NCBI GenBank assembly: GCA_025765615.1
Contig: JAIVFJ010000039.1
Location: 248,001 to 312,000, forward strand
Source of the DNA: Zopfochytrium polystomum
Taxonomy: Eukaryota; Chytridiomycota; Chytridiomycetes; Chytridiales; Chytridiaceae
Reading direction: 5' to 3'
DNA: 64,000 nt
In this document: positions 33,403-44,800 of the stretch, one piece after another
Numbering within the stretch: position 1 is the first letter of the stretch
Layout of the letters: each line of letters begins with the position of its first letter
Program-made: the position numbers and the translations under genes
The notes under the pieces: generated by a model
What the model saw: the letters and a program-made list of their open reading frames with translations, nothing else
Told to the model about the DNA's origin: nothing
Databases searched by the model: none

Positions 33403-34098
33403 TCAGGAAAAGATGAATCTAGCGTGAATCGAGACCCTGACCTTGACAAACACCAGGTCGTCCCGCTTCGGGACGCCAAACTTCTCCTGCCCGTACATGA
33501 ACGGCACCGTCTCGCCCGTCTGAAAGTACCCGCGCCGCTCGTAGAACGCGAGCAGCTGGTGCCGCATGTCCAGCACCGTCATCACGGCCTTTGCCGCGCC
33601 GAAACGAACGACCGCGTACGCCTCGGCCGCAGCGAGCAGCTTGGAGCCGCCCTGCGCCGTCTGCCGCACCGTCACCATGCCGAAGTACGCTGTCGCGGGC
33701 GGACGATGCTCGACGAGAACGCACGCGACCAGCGGCTCGCCATCGGCGGGGTCCGCGATGCTGCTCCTGTTGCTGGTGCTGTTCGTGCTGTTGTCGCCTC
33801 CAGAGCCCGTCTTCCAGACGGAGTCCGGCAGCACGAGGAGACAGGCGGTGTCGGGGTGGGCGAGGATGTCTTGGCGAAACATGCCCTCGTCGATGCGCTG
33901 GCCGTCGAGGTAGTCCGACTAGGTGGTCCAGCCAACGTGGCCCGAGTCGCCGTGGTATGCCGAGTTGACCAACTCCACGACAGCGGCGGCGTCAGAGTCT
34001 CGGGCGAGGAGGAAGGGGGGTGGTGGTGGTGTTGGCGGCGACGAAGGGAGATCGGCGGCAGGTGCTGCGGCAGCTGGTGGTGGTGGTTGAGCGTCCAT
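33403..34098 (-). pseudogene. GNAT N-acetyltransferase pseudogene (tandem copy)
   Basis: A tandem paralogue of the intact gene just upstream on the same strand. The reading frame aligns end to end, but two lesions stand out. A TAG (33919-33921) replaces the Glu codon of the paralogue's GWTTESDYLDGQR, and three residues are lost from motif A (TAQGGSKLL against TAQGGGLGSKLL). Motif A is the acetyl-CoA pyrophosphate-binding loop of GNAT enzymes, so even read-through product would probably be inactive. Apart from the stop the frame is open to 33403 with no further frameshift, so the loss is recent. The tail diverges after FVKV. Confidence 0.87.
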
Positions 34099-34141
34099 CG
34101 TTGGTGGGTGGACTGAAGCAGATGCGTGCGAAGCAAGCAGT

Positions 34142-34142
<1 letters not shown>

Positions 34143-34175
<33 letters not shown>
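34143..34175. repeat. Poly-T tract
   Basis: A run of 33 T lies between the two tandem acetyltransferase copies. Read on the minus strand it is a poly-A stretch just upstream of the pseudogene start. It could be the relic of a polyadenylated insertion or simple slippage. Confidence 0.9.
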
Positions 34176-34176
<1 letters not shown>

Positions 34177-34274
34177 AAAGAGGTCGAAAACTCCCAGCAA
34201 ACCAACCAATCAACATGCACCACACGACAACCAATTCAACCCTTTCGACCCGTACGCACTTTGCAACTCTTCCC

Positions 34275-35015
34275 TTATAAGACTGGTGCCACCAGCGACT
34301 TCTCGACCTTGACAAACTCGAGGTCGTCGCGCTTCGGGATGCCGAACCTCGGCTCCCCGTACATGAACGGCACCCGCTCGCCCGTCTGCAGGAACCCGCG
34401 CCGCGCGTAGAACGCGAGCAGCTCGTGCCGCATATGCAGCACCGTCATCACGGCCTTTTCCGCGCCGAACCTCGCGACCGCATACGCCTCGGCCGCCGCG
34501 AGGAGCTTCGACCCGAGCCCGCCGCCCTGCGCCGTCGGACGCACCGTCACCATGCCGATGTACGCCGACGACGGCGAGACCCGCTCGACGAGAATGCACC
34601 CGACCAGCCGCTCGCCGTCGCCGCTGCTTGTGCTGTTAGTGCCGCTGCTGGTAGAAGCGCTTTCGCCAGACGGCGCTACCCACGCCGACTCTGGCAGCAC
34701 GAGCAGGCACTTTGTGTCCGGGCTGTCCATGACGTCCTGGTGGAAAATGTCCTCGTCCATTCGCTGGCCGTCGAGGTAGTCCGACTCGGTGGTCCATCCG
34801 GCGCGGCCCGAGTCGCCGCGGTACGCCGAGTTGACCAGCTCCACGACGGCCGCGGCGTCAGAGTCCCGAGCGAGGCGGAAGGGGGCTGGCACTGGTACTT
34901 GGATTGGGTCTGGGACTGGAACTGGCGGCGGAGGCGGCTGCTCGTGCGGCGGCGTTGGAGCTCGCTCGGTCGGCTCTTCACGGACACTGGGAACGTTTGA
35001 GGCGTCGGATGCCAT
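34275..35015 (-). CDS. GNAT-family N-acetyltransferase
   Basis: Intronless 246-residue frame. The N-terminus is Pro-rich and probably disordered (about 1-45). The GNAT fold starts at FRLARDSDAAAVVELVNSAY. Motif A is IGMVTVRPTAQGGGLGSKLL, containing the Q-x-x-G-x-G/A-type acetyl-CoA loop. Motif B follows with VLHMRHELLAFYARRGF, whose FYARRGF is the usual GNAT motif-B ending. GNATs transfer acetyl from acetyl-CoA to an amine. The substrate here is unknown, though the layout recalls small-molecule or polyamine-type acetyltransferases. The gene is the source of, or sister to, the adjacent pseudogene. Confidence 0.9.
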   Translation of the reverse strand: MASDASNVPSVREEPTERAPTPPHEQPPPPPVPVPDPIQVPVPAPFRLARDSDAAAVVELVNSAYRGDSGRAGWTTESDYLDGQRMDEDIFHQDVMDSPDTKCLLVLPESAWVAPSGESASTSSGTNSTSSGDGERLVGCILVERVSPSSAYIGMVTVRPTAQGGGLGSKLLAAAEAYAVARFGAEKAVMTVLHMRHELLAFYARRGFLQTGERVPFMYGEPRFGIPKRDDLEFVKVEKSLVAPVL

Positions 35016-35888
35016 TCCAACTTTTTTGGGCGAGCATGTTTAGACTGAGAGAGAGTGATAGAGAGAGAGAGGCGCTTGTCGCTGGCGAATCCGCTGCCGC
35101 ACGGTGGCATCGGCCTCGCGGATGTCGCCGCGACACTGACCGATCGCGCCTGTCCACCACCACAATGCCCTTTGCGGCGACGGCGACCAAAGGCCGTTGT
35201 CGTCGCAATCGAATCCACCAAGAGAGAGAGCGAGATAGAGAGCGAGGCAGGGATAGAGCGAGGCACAGATAGAGAGACAAGATGGGAGCCTGCGATCACC
35301 CGCTCCTCCTTCATTCACGGAGAACGACCGCTCACCTTTGGCTTGGAAATAGGAAAGTTAATGGAAAGTTTTCTTTTGGCAGAGTCTTGGGACTCGCCCG
35401 CATCTGTAACAATAATCCAGCAAAAAATGATGCGTTAAAAAAAGGGAACAGCAAACCTGTTGGAATATGCCCCCGCGTGTGTGTGTGTGACAATCAAAAA
35501 ATAAGAAGAAAAAAAAAGAAGTTGATCACACACCTGACTTGTCACACCATCCTGCTCGCGCGACGACCACGACCGCAACCCAATCTCCCTCCACCGACTC
35601 AGATTCCAACACCTTACCAGGGAGACCTCTCCAGAGCGTGAAGATCCATCAACCCTGCCTGACCAACGATCAAAAGAGCGACTGTCCATCAGGGAATCAA
35701 ACTGAAGCTGTCCACCACTTCAACAAAGCGATCGCCTTCACCAATCAGCTATACAGCCACTGTTTTACGCCCACCAATCACGTGACTCATTTCTCTCGAA
35801 AGCGACCTATCACAAATCGAAAATCCAATTGCTTAGTATCCCAATTCCATTTCGGAACCCCCTTAACAAACCTTTTCCCTGACACAAT
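35016..35888. other. Spacer/5' flank of Copia fragment
   Basis: The segment contains GA-rich tracts (35040-35280) and the leader of the gag frame. I searched by eye for an LTR ending in CA before 35889 and could not define one. No gene is supported. Confidence 0.4.
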
Positions 35889-37750
35889 ATGAGCGTCAAA
35901 CTAGTCCACCAGGCCCTCAATAACCCCATCTACTTTGACACATGGTACGAAGACGTACTTGGCTATCTCGCTGGCAAGGATGCACTTGCTACTATTAGCC
36001 TTCGAGCAGCACGATGTGCCAGCGCCGCTGTCAGCGCAGCCGCCAGAGCTGGAGCTGGTGCTGACACTGCTGCTGCTGCTGGAGCCGGCCCTGCTGCGGC
36101 CGGTGCAGGATTCGTCAACTGGACTGCTGCAGCACCCCCCGACATGGAGCGATCAGATGTCATGCGTATCCTCCCAGCACATGTACCCAATCATCCACAG
36201 TATGTCGGCTATTGGACCTTCAGTGACGACGGAACTGTCTTTCCTGGAACCTATGCGCAAAACAAGCTGGCTATGATGCACATTCGGAATCATGTTGGCG
36301 AAAACCTCAAGCAAAAGATCAGTGGCATCTACTTTGTCTTCGAGGTCCTTGCTGAACTCAAGCGCAAAGTCGGCCGTGTCGACCCTGCACAGGTTATGAA
36401 CCTTATTGACAAGTTCAAGAAACTCCGCATTGGAGAGAAAGAAAGAATTGTGGACTTCCAGCAGAAATTTGAGACGCACTATGCATCCCTACAGCGTGCA
36501 CGGGAACTCACTCCAATCGACATGCGCGACCAGATTGACATAACCCTAAGTTTTCGTTCTGCTGTCCATGTACTAAACCAAAGTTTCAAGAACAACAAAT
36601 ACTGGTTTCCCCAAGTCAACCACTATATGAGCAAGATTGATGACGGCACCATCACAGACATGAAGATTATGGAGGCCCGCAATCGCAACCCTGAAGACTT
36701 CGTGGAGCCACCTGCCGACCCAGTGAACGAGGCAGCCCTACTCAGTGGTCCCCAAGGTCGACGGAAGGATGGCCACTCCTGACAGGCAGACAGGTCAGAG
36801 CGGGCGTCATGCTCGCTTTGACTCTTGTGAGAAGCAACGCAGCAACCGTCAGGAGAGGCCTCGTAAGGAACGACCTGACCGAGGTGGTCGCCAGAACCAG
36901 GAGCAGTCTGAGCGTCGCCGCAGCCAGAGAGAGAGGAACAGCAACAACAACCCACCTGCAGCATCGGCAACTGTTGACCAACAGCAACGAGATGCTTCAG
37001 TAGTTGACAGTGTTGTCGTCTGTCACCAGTGTGGCCTCAAGAACCACTATGCCAGAGACTGCCTTGCAAAGAAAGCAGATGCCCCAGTCGCCCTTGTTGC
37101 AGCTCTGGACGCCTCACAGTCTCTCAGCCAGTATGAGACTGAGTCTGACTACAGTGATTCAGGGGAGTCAAATTTTCAGTAGGCCCGAGGCCTTCACCTC
37201 AGGCGCACCAAAAGAGAACCTCTAACTTCCGCTCTGCACCTCATGTTCCGAAATCTGTTGCCCTCCTCTCATCGCACTCAGCTGTCTTCAGAGAGTCCCC
37301 AATCGTTGTTGACACTGGCTGCCCAAGGACCATTCTCAAAGACCTCCACCTGTTCATCTCATATGAAGAGAAAGACTCTACCGTCGGCACCATAGATGAG
37401 GAGTCCCCACCACTCAAGACGAAAGGATCTGGCTCAGCAAGGATTCCTCTACCAAACGGTGTCGAAATTGTCATCAAGAAAGCATTCTATGCGCCAACTG
37501 CACTATACAGTCTCATTGCCACCAATGACATTGAGAGAGACGGGAAGTTCTTTGTCTCTATGGATGTGGATAAACCTGGCACCATATTCAACAAAAGCAA
37601 TAGAACTCCTGTTGGTCGTTGCACCAAACGTCTTGGGCTCCACTTCCTCGTCACCAAGAATTCGAGACTACACTGCCTCAGCCATGCCTCTGCTGCCATC
37701 ATCGCCCTTGCCCACCGCGAACACTACCCAAGCCCAGACAGGCCACCACC
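35889..37750 (+). mobile_element. Decayed Ty1/Copia-type gag-protease fragment
   Basis: The gag frame (35889-36782) has a typical Copia-type capsid region (e.g. IGEKERIVDFQQKFETHYAS). A frameshift then leads to a basic segment with one zinc knuckle (CHQCGLKNHYARDC, about 37023-37064). A second frameshift leads to an aspartic protease with VVDTGCPRTIL and a capsid/protease-like SLIATNDIERDGKFF block. Integrase, reverse transcriptase and RNase H are absent. Similarity stops abruptly at about 37750. With at least two frame changes and no pol, the element is dead. The order gag-CCHC-PR fits Copia. No flanking LTRs were found. Confidence 0.85.
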
Positions 37751-39030
37751 TGTTGTGAGCAAGGCCGAAAGTCTCCGGATTGCAGAGGGCGTGCTGGGCC
37801 AAGGCGCACGCCGTCTGCCCGGACGAGGCCAGAATCAAGGCGTCGCAGGAGCGGATGTCGCGGATGACATGTGCTCAGGGGTTCACGCTGGCGTACCCGG
37901 ATACCATCCGCTGGATCGCCTCTTTGAGCGGCCTGCTCGGGGATTGGGACGGTAATGAGGAGCAGGAAAAGAAGGAGGAGGGACGTGGCAGCAGCTCGCG
38001 AGACGTTAGAATGAATATGACACTCAACAAGGACTTGGAGTAGGTGCGGCGCGGTGCGTACGAGGTCTCCGTCGCGAGGGTGCCAGCGCCGCAGCTCCGC
38101 GGAGACGTAGAAATCGAATATTCCGGCACGGCAGAGCAGGAGCAGCAGCTGCCGCCGCCGCAGCCGCCGCAGAAGAAGGTGGACCAGCCAGAGCTGTTTC
38201 CCGCGGAGTTGTCCGCGCCCAACCGGCTTCCTCCGCATACGGCGTTGTGGAGCCACTATCGGCCGCCGCCGCGCTTTAGCTACTGGAAACGCTTGTACTG
38301 CTGCTACGAGAGTCGGAGCGCCCCACGAATTTGGAGGATTTGGAACTTTGAGAACGCTCAAAGCGCGATAGATGGGCTGGCGTATGTAACCTCTTCTTTT
38401 CTTATTGGTTTGATTTGTCGCTCGTCCTGTTTTGTGTTGTGCACTTGCACCTGCTCAGTGTGGAATACTTTCACACTTGAGCGAATCCTACCAGAGGGAC
38501 GACGAACTTTGATCTGCTACATTTCATCAGGTTTGGCAAGTGCCATGGTGGTTCCATCGTGACATACGCAAATTTATCAAGAAAAAAGAACCGTGCGCAG
38601 AGGAAGCACAAGCAATAAATCCACAACACAGGCACACTGTTTTGGCAATTATTAAGAGCCGGAGTTTCTTCAACACGCTTCAACTTCTCCAACACCAGCA
38701 AAATCAAAGTTCCCCCGTCCCCATCACTTCATCCAAATTTGCTGGAGGAGCAACTTTGCCTCTAGGTTGTTCCTTTCTGATCAGGCTGCCGGATTTTGTT
38801 CATCAGCAAGCATCATGCGAAGCTGGTCGTAACAAGGCCGGCAGCCACAAAGCCTTCCAGTGGAACTTAATGGGTCTGACAACAGCGAAATTAGTTGAAA
38901 TCCTTTGGATGGGACCATAGTGCTGACTGGCTTGATGGGATAGGAAGATTCCAGTAGAAGTCTAGGCGAAACCCCCGTCCCAAAATCAAGTTGTTTTGTC
39001 TCATTTTGCCACGTGAAGAAAGGAGCAACC
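37751..39030. other. Unassigned segment, possibly a disrupted host gene
   Basis: Directly after the Copia junction, plus-strand frames at 37755-37954 (CWAKAHAVCPDEARIKASQ, AYPDTIRWIASLSGLLGDWD) and 38044-38390 (AYEVSVARVPAPQLRGDVEI) look protein-like, and a GT-AG intron could separate them. I do not recognise the protein and cannot close the phase, and the minus strand is also open. The rest (38.4-39.0 kb) shows nothing. It may be exons of a gene cut by the retroelement. Confidence 0.3.
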
Positions 39031-41181
39031 ATGTCACAACCTGAAGCACCATCAACGCACCCGTCGATGCGGGTGCAGCTTCCCCCTGAACTCTCCAGCT
39101 TCCACGCGCACTGCCTGCACTTGTCCGAGCAGCCAGAGCACCTCCAACTCCTGAAGCAGATCAGCGCTGAGGTTGTCGATCAGTCCTCCCGCTTTGAGTC
39201 CTTCCACACGGCCCGTCTGGATTGGATAAAGGCAAACCTGTTGCAAACTCCTTCAGCCAGGCTGGATGCTCCAGCCACCAGTGCGCTATTGGAGTGCAAA
39301 GATTTCCTTGAACGCCACTCAGATTTGGACGAAGGTGGCAAGATTTCTCAAGCAATCACTTCACTGGTCTTAGCGCAATACAGGGTCGAAGTTTCACCAC
39401 CCTCGGACCCAAAGGTGGTAACAAGTGGGCATCCAACATTGGACAGTCAACAGCATGAGAGTACCACAGAACATGCACCAATCACCAGGGCTCAATACCT
39501 CCAGCTTCAGGAAGATATTGACGAAATTCTGGATCGCGCCTGCTATGAAATCCACAAGTACAAGAAGCAGATTCCGGCGCTCCATGGGGAGATAGTCGCC
39601 CTAACAGCAAACAACAGCCGCCTTACTGACGAGACTGCGCGCCTCTCTGAGGAAAACAAGGATCTTCGCCGCAGGCTATCTGCCTTCGCAATGCGGACGC
39701 CTGTTTCCGTTACTGGATCGCCAGGGGAGGAAACCGCAGACATCGACACTCCGCAGTCCACACCCTCATCCTCAGCCTCGCAGGAAGGTCCGCCCTCGAC
39801 GCCGCAGCCGCCATCACCCATGTCCAACTTGCTTCTATGGTCCTCCGTGCTCCAGTGGCGGTGGCCCCGTTTCGTCGCCCCCAAACTGGATAAAGAGGAG
39901 GTGAATGCTGTCCGCAACTCCCTCAGCCGCTTTTGGCGCAAGCATGGCATCCCAGCCCCAGGCTCGCGCTACTACATGGTTCCCTCTCACCTGACAGATG
40001 AGCTTTTGGCTGAGGCGGCTGAGCATGCAGGAGACATTCTGGACCAGCTGGGAAAGCCAATGGGGGATTCCACCAAGACTAGAATTAGCGGTGGTGGCAG
40101 CAGCAGTAGGAGCAGCAGCAAAAGCAGCAGTGGAACCCCCAGTGCCTCAGTCCATCAGCTTGAAGAAGTTGAGGGAGGGAAGGAGGAGGAAGAGGAGGAT
40201 GTGAGAGGCTGGCGTCCTTGGTTGGACCTTATCCGACAGCAGTGGCCCCAGTTCTTGCTCCACCGATTTGAGCACCGTGGCAGCATGTGGAGACTGGTAT
40301 CCCACTACTGCAACTCCCGCAACCTCACCACCCACATACCCTCGCAGCTATTTCAAGGCAAACCACTGAAAGCAATCCCACCATGGCTGGCTGAAGACTT
40401 TTTGGACACTGTGACTGGCAAGTTTGGAGAGGAAATGGATAGCCAGTTTGGCATGAGAGCAAGGCGGAAGAGACCACAGCCTGAGGATAGTAGCAGCAGC
40501 AGCGACGAGCTATCTCCATACTCTCCCAAAAAACACAAGGCCACAGGCAACGCATCCAACAACCTCATTGCCTGGCCAGACATTGTGCGATCCAAATGGC
40601 CTACGTTTTCCTCCCGAGAAGGCTGCAGGCTGGTTGCTCACTTGGCCTATCAGTTTTGCACACAGAACGGCCTGAATCACCAACCAGTCCTCACAGAGAG
40701 GAAGCAAAAGTCTGTAGGAATCCCAGCGGCTCTCACGAAAAAATTCCTCGACTATGTTACCGGCACAGCTGGGAACCTACTGGACAAGCGCTTCCCCAAC
40801 ACCACCACCGCACCTCGCCTGGTTACTCTGGCTGACAGCACTGCTGGCAGAGGAGAAAGCCAAGCCCCAGGACCTGCCGAGAAGTATGCTGAGGACGGCG
40901 ACGACTGGGTGGCCTGCGCAGACCTTGTGAGAAAACTGTGGCCGGGGTACTTGGCGTCATGCGACAAGTTTTGCCAGAGCGTTTCTGTTGCGTTTTGCAA
41001 CAAGCACAACCTGTCTGCGACTGTCAAGTCTCCCACGACGGGAAAATGGTGCCGCGCCGTGCCGAGGAGCATGGAGAGGCTGTTTTTGGAGGAGCTGCTT
41101 CGTGAAGCTGGGGGAAAGATGGAGATGCGCTGGGGCCCGCCTCTGTTGGCTGAAGTTGGACTGATGCCACCGGAAAAGTGA
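39031..41181 (+). CDS. Unrecognised protein with four ~80-residue repeats
   Basis: Intronless frame, 716 residues from the ATG at 39031 (the frame is open to 39013 without an ATG). I do not recognise the family. After an N-terminal region comes a coiled coil (TDETARLSEENKDLRRRL, about 205). Four repeats follow at 39820-40065, 40201-40452, 40561-40798 and 40900-41145. Each has a W or WP opening (W..vlqWRWPRF, WLDLIRQQWPQF, WPDIVRSKWPTF, CADLVRKLWPGY), a middle helix with C and N/H (e.g. VSHYCNSRNL, AYQFCTQNGL, VAFCNKHNL), a basic linker with a conserved proline (AIPPWL, GIPAAL, AVPRSM), and a closing helix (DFLDTVTGKFGEEMDSQFG). Ser-rich or acidic linkers separate the repeats. The pattern suggests a small helical domain, possibly for DNA or protein binding. 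Confidence 0.8.
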   Translation: MSQPEAPSTHPSMRVQLPPELSSFHAHCLHLSEQPEHLQLLKQISAEVVDQSSRFESFHTARLDWIKANLLQTPSARLDAPATSALLECKDFLERHSDLDEGGKISQAITSLVLAQYRVEVSPPSDPKVVTSGHPTLDSQQHESTTEHAPITRAQYLQLQEDIDEILDRACYEIHKYKKQIPALHGEIVALTANNSRLTDETARLSEENKDLRRRLSAFAMRTPVSVTGSPGEETADIDTPQSTPSSSASQEGPPSTPQPPSPMSNLLLWSSVLQWRWPRFVAPKLDKEEVNAVRNSLSRFWRKHGIPAPGSRYYMVPSHLTDELLAEAAEHAGDILDQLGKPMGDSTKTRISGGGSSSRSSSKSSSGTPSASVHQLEEVEGGKEEEEEDVRGWRPWLDLIRQQWPQFLLHRFEHRGSMWRLVSHYCNSRNLTTHIPSQLFQGKPLKAIPPWLAEDFLDTVTGKFGEEMDSQFGMRARRKRPQPEDSSSSSDELSPYSPKKHKATGNASNNLIAWPDIVRSKWPTFSSREGCRLVAHLAYQFCTQNGLNHQPVLTERKQKSVGIPAALTKKFLDYVTGTAGNLLDKRFPNTTTAPRLVTLADSTAGRGESQAPGPAEKYAEDGDDWVACADLVRKLWPGYLASCDKFCQSVSVAFCNKHNLSATVKSPTTGKWCRAVPRSMERLFLEELLREAGGKMEMRWGPPLLAEVGLMPPEK

Positions 41182-41852
41182 TTTGTGCTACAAAACTATC
41201 TCTCTCTCTCTCTCTTAATATTTCCCCTTCTTTACTTGTAATGTATTGTACCCATTCCCATAGCGTTGGTGCACCTTTTCATTTAACACATTTCAATTGA
41301 GGATCGGATGCCCACCCCGACTTCCGCTTTGTAGGCCAACGAACGGTAAGAGAATTCGCACGCAAGTGAACTCGGAATTGCGCAAATGGAACAAAGAAAA
41401 GAAGGTTCTGCAACGACTCCCCCAGCCTTTTGCCACAGATGGGAAAAAAAAAAAAAAAGAGCCTCCAAGCACTACTGCGTTGTCCTGCAAGATCCCATTG
41501 AAGAAATCGCCGCTTTGTCAAGGCCGAGTAGGGTGCGCGCCAACATTGTTACGGCTGCACAGGTGCGACGATCTGGTACATATGCGCAGGCTCCTCATCA
41601 AGGTCACTGGTACCGTGCCATATTAAAAAATGGGGTCGTGCTTTCAAGCGAAGCCAAATCGAATCCGGTAAACGAAAACTATAATCAGTTGATGTGGTCA
41701 AAATGAATTCGATGCGTGAATTCAATGCGATATCCGTCCCCTCAAAGTCAGAGTCCCAGTCAAGCGACATCTGACTGCACACAACACTCGAGAAAATAAA
41801 AGTTGACAATGAAGTCAAAGCGGGTTTCGAAAACTGAACTACAACGGGGCTG
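41182..41852. other. Convergent 3' spacer
   Basis: The spacer lies between the plus-strand repeat protein and the minus-strand ankyrin-FYVE-RING gene, so it should hold both polyadenylation regions. A CT tract (about 41201-41214) and a run of A (about 41443-41458) are seen. No gene is evident. Confidence 0.5.
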
Positions 41853-44800
41853 TCACTTGTAGTGAACGGGACAACTGTTCTTGCGCTTAAACCATTCTTC
41901 AATGCCTAAAAAAAGGACCATGAAAATGTTAGTGGAGTTCACGAGGGTTGGCAACGCAATGTCACTTGACACTCACAATGCTCATGGTAGATGCACAGGC
42001 AGTTCAGCCGAGCGATTCGGTCTCCCGCTTCCATATCGTTAAAGCAAATCACGCACTCCGGTCCCTCCAAGGATTCCTTCAGCGTTTGAGCTGGATAAAA
42101 TATCAATGGTATGAATAGACTCAGCCGTACAAAAAAGAAGAAAGAAATAAACTCGACGAATAAACTGACAGTACCTATGTAGCGGTTACCACTAATCACC
42201 ATGCCGACACCCCTCCCGACAGCAACTTTCCGCAAACAATCGGCAACATGCCTTTCCGCGGCATCACCCTCTTCGCCCCCATCGTCCGTGCTGAGGCCGT
42301 GCAGCTCCACAAGCGACCGCTGGCAAACTGGGCACTCGTTCATGATGCTGTCGGACATGTGAGCCGGCGCTTCGTCGCTGTCGTAGCCGTCCTCGTCGTC
42401 ATCGTCGTCATGGTCTCCGACTTGATGCGAAGCGCCTGCCTGGCGCGCAGGCCGCCGCTGGCTCTCGCCATTGGCGTCCGCTGAGGACGACTGGATGGTG
42501 GTCACCGCGTCTTCTACGGCTTCCAAGAGTCCGGACCACGCCGTCTGCGTCGCCGACGCCAGAGATGTGGCAAAGTTCGAAAACAAGCTGCTCCCCGCGT
42601 GAGGGCCGGTCGGAACGCTGCTTGTGCTTGAGCTCCTCAGGCCAAGACCGTTCCCAGCTGCCCCTCCGGTCCCCACTGTCGTATCGTTGCTAGATCCCAA
42701 GGAAGGGCCCCCCAGGGAGAGAGCTCGTGCAAATGGTGACGATGACGATGGCGCTGAGCTCGCCGATGTGCCAGGACCAGTTTGAGATGGCACCGACGCT
42801 GTTGAACCTGGAATAGGCGGAGGAGGGAGGGTCCATCCAGGAGACCAAGCGAAGGGCTGTCGGGGTGTTGGCGTGCGTGGAGTCTGCGTGGAGGATATTG
42901 TCGGATGAGAGATACGTCTCTGCAGTGACGGCTGTCGGACTGGAGTAGTAATATTCCGTCCAGCATTGCTCAGACGCGTGAAACAGTTCTCGCATACGCG
43001 CTCCATTGTTGGAGGAAGAGGTATGGAAACTCCATCGAACTCCTGCGAGTGGGCAAGGGGAAGCCGATTTGCTGTGCAAGGGTCACAGAAGACACGACCG
43101 CACGATCTGATTTGAAGACGTCAAAAAAAGGGAACAAAAAATAGATCTTAGCGAATATTGACTATAAGTGGGTCAAACTCACCGGCAATGGTGCCGGCGG
43201 AAAAACAAGGTAAACTTTCGTTTACAATTTCCACACTCAAGCGCGGTTTCGTCTGGTTGCCACCAGCCAGACAATGAGGCTGCCGCGGTTAGCGAACGGA
43301 TTGCGGGATCCATTCCAACCAGTTGGAAGTCAGCCTCTGCTGTCGGCGAGGAAACCTGATCGAGTCCGGTAGTTTCTGAGGAGGACGATCGTGAAGCTGT
43401 CGAGCTGATGCTGCCGGAGCGAACGGCGGTTGCGTGCACAGTCGATACGAGAGGTGGGTTCGCCAACGTTAACCTGGACTGCTCAGAGTTATTGCGGCCA
43501 ACAATATGGTGCAAGGAAGTGTATGTTGAAGCGGTCGACGTTGTCGCCTCCTCTGGCGTTGCTTTGATATAAACATCGTAAAGACAAAGAATGCTGAAAG
43601 TGGATAACCCACCTTTTGGTTTTGTAGAGCTCGACGACGGGGACGAAACGATGCCCTCCGCTTCCGTTATGAGCCGCTCAGACAAAGCTAAGGCTTTTGT
43701 CTTCCTATGCTCATCGGGATCATCTTCAAAGAAAACGTTAGAACCAAGTTTACGGCGTTGATGACAATCTGGTAAGGACAAGAACAAACGTTTGGAGCCT
43801 CCCAACAGTATCTCGATGGCCTCTTCTCGTTTGCGAGCTCCGTCCACCCCTGAGTCAGCGATCTCTCCTCTCTCCAGTTCAGCCACAAGGATTTCTGCCC
43901 TGCCGAGGTAATCAAGCTCCACAGCTCTGTCCTTGCCCCTCCGTGACGTATCCACTTCCGACGCCTGCGAGAATGTTGGAGACATTGTTGAGTCCATCAA
44001 CGCAACGACATCAACTTTCCGCCGCCGAACTCGAATCCAACGTCTTCGACGGACGAGGCCGAGTTGCCCAAGTTTTGGCGTAGGGCCAGCAGCCATAACG
44101 AGGCTGGGATGAGCAGCCCAACGAGTTGAAATGGTAAGAGGCTTTGAGAGGTCCACATCACCGCCATGCTCCCTCGAAGTTGTATCTCCTTCCACAGATT
44201 CAACATCCGTGCCGTTCAATTCGTCTTCCAAGTCCGTCTCGTCCTCTATTGGGCCCCAGGCGTATTGCCAGCCGTCTTCGGGATCGACGTCCGGGCGAGC
44301 GGAATCGATGCGCCACTCAGACCACCAAAACCAGTCTTCGCCCGCAGCTGAGGGCAATCTGACTGCAGCAAGGTTGGGAACTGCTTTCACTTGTGTTCTG
44401 CTCCACCATGCCCCTCGTGTCGCAAAGTCGGAGTGGGTAAGGTGCGATGGAGAAAAGCCGGTGGTTGGGTCAGAAGGCGTGCTGAAGAAAGATGATGAAG
44501 CAGGCGGTCGTCGCTGGTACTCGAATACTTCTTCGATAATTACGTTTCTCAGTGGAACCACAGGAAGCACCGAGGAGGTAGTTTGTATCGAGGCAGTGTC
44601 CGTTGTGATGATCGACGAAGCGGTGTCGTCCCCAGCGACAGAGGCGGTCGACGGTGTAACGGGCGAGCCAGCTGCACGCTCCTTGCCCTTCGCACGTCGT
44701 CGACGTCGGTTCCGCTTGCGCCGCTGCCAATGGATCCACCGAACCTCAGCCCGACGTAAAATTTCGCACGTGTAAGTGAGTTCCGACTGAGCAGCGAGAT

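Noticed and set aside
37699..38361. 220-codon minus-strand frame
   Set aside because: It spans the Copia junction and is Leu/Arg-rich without motifs. The plus strand looks more protein-like.
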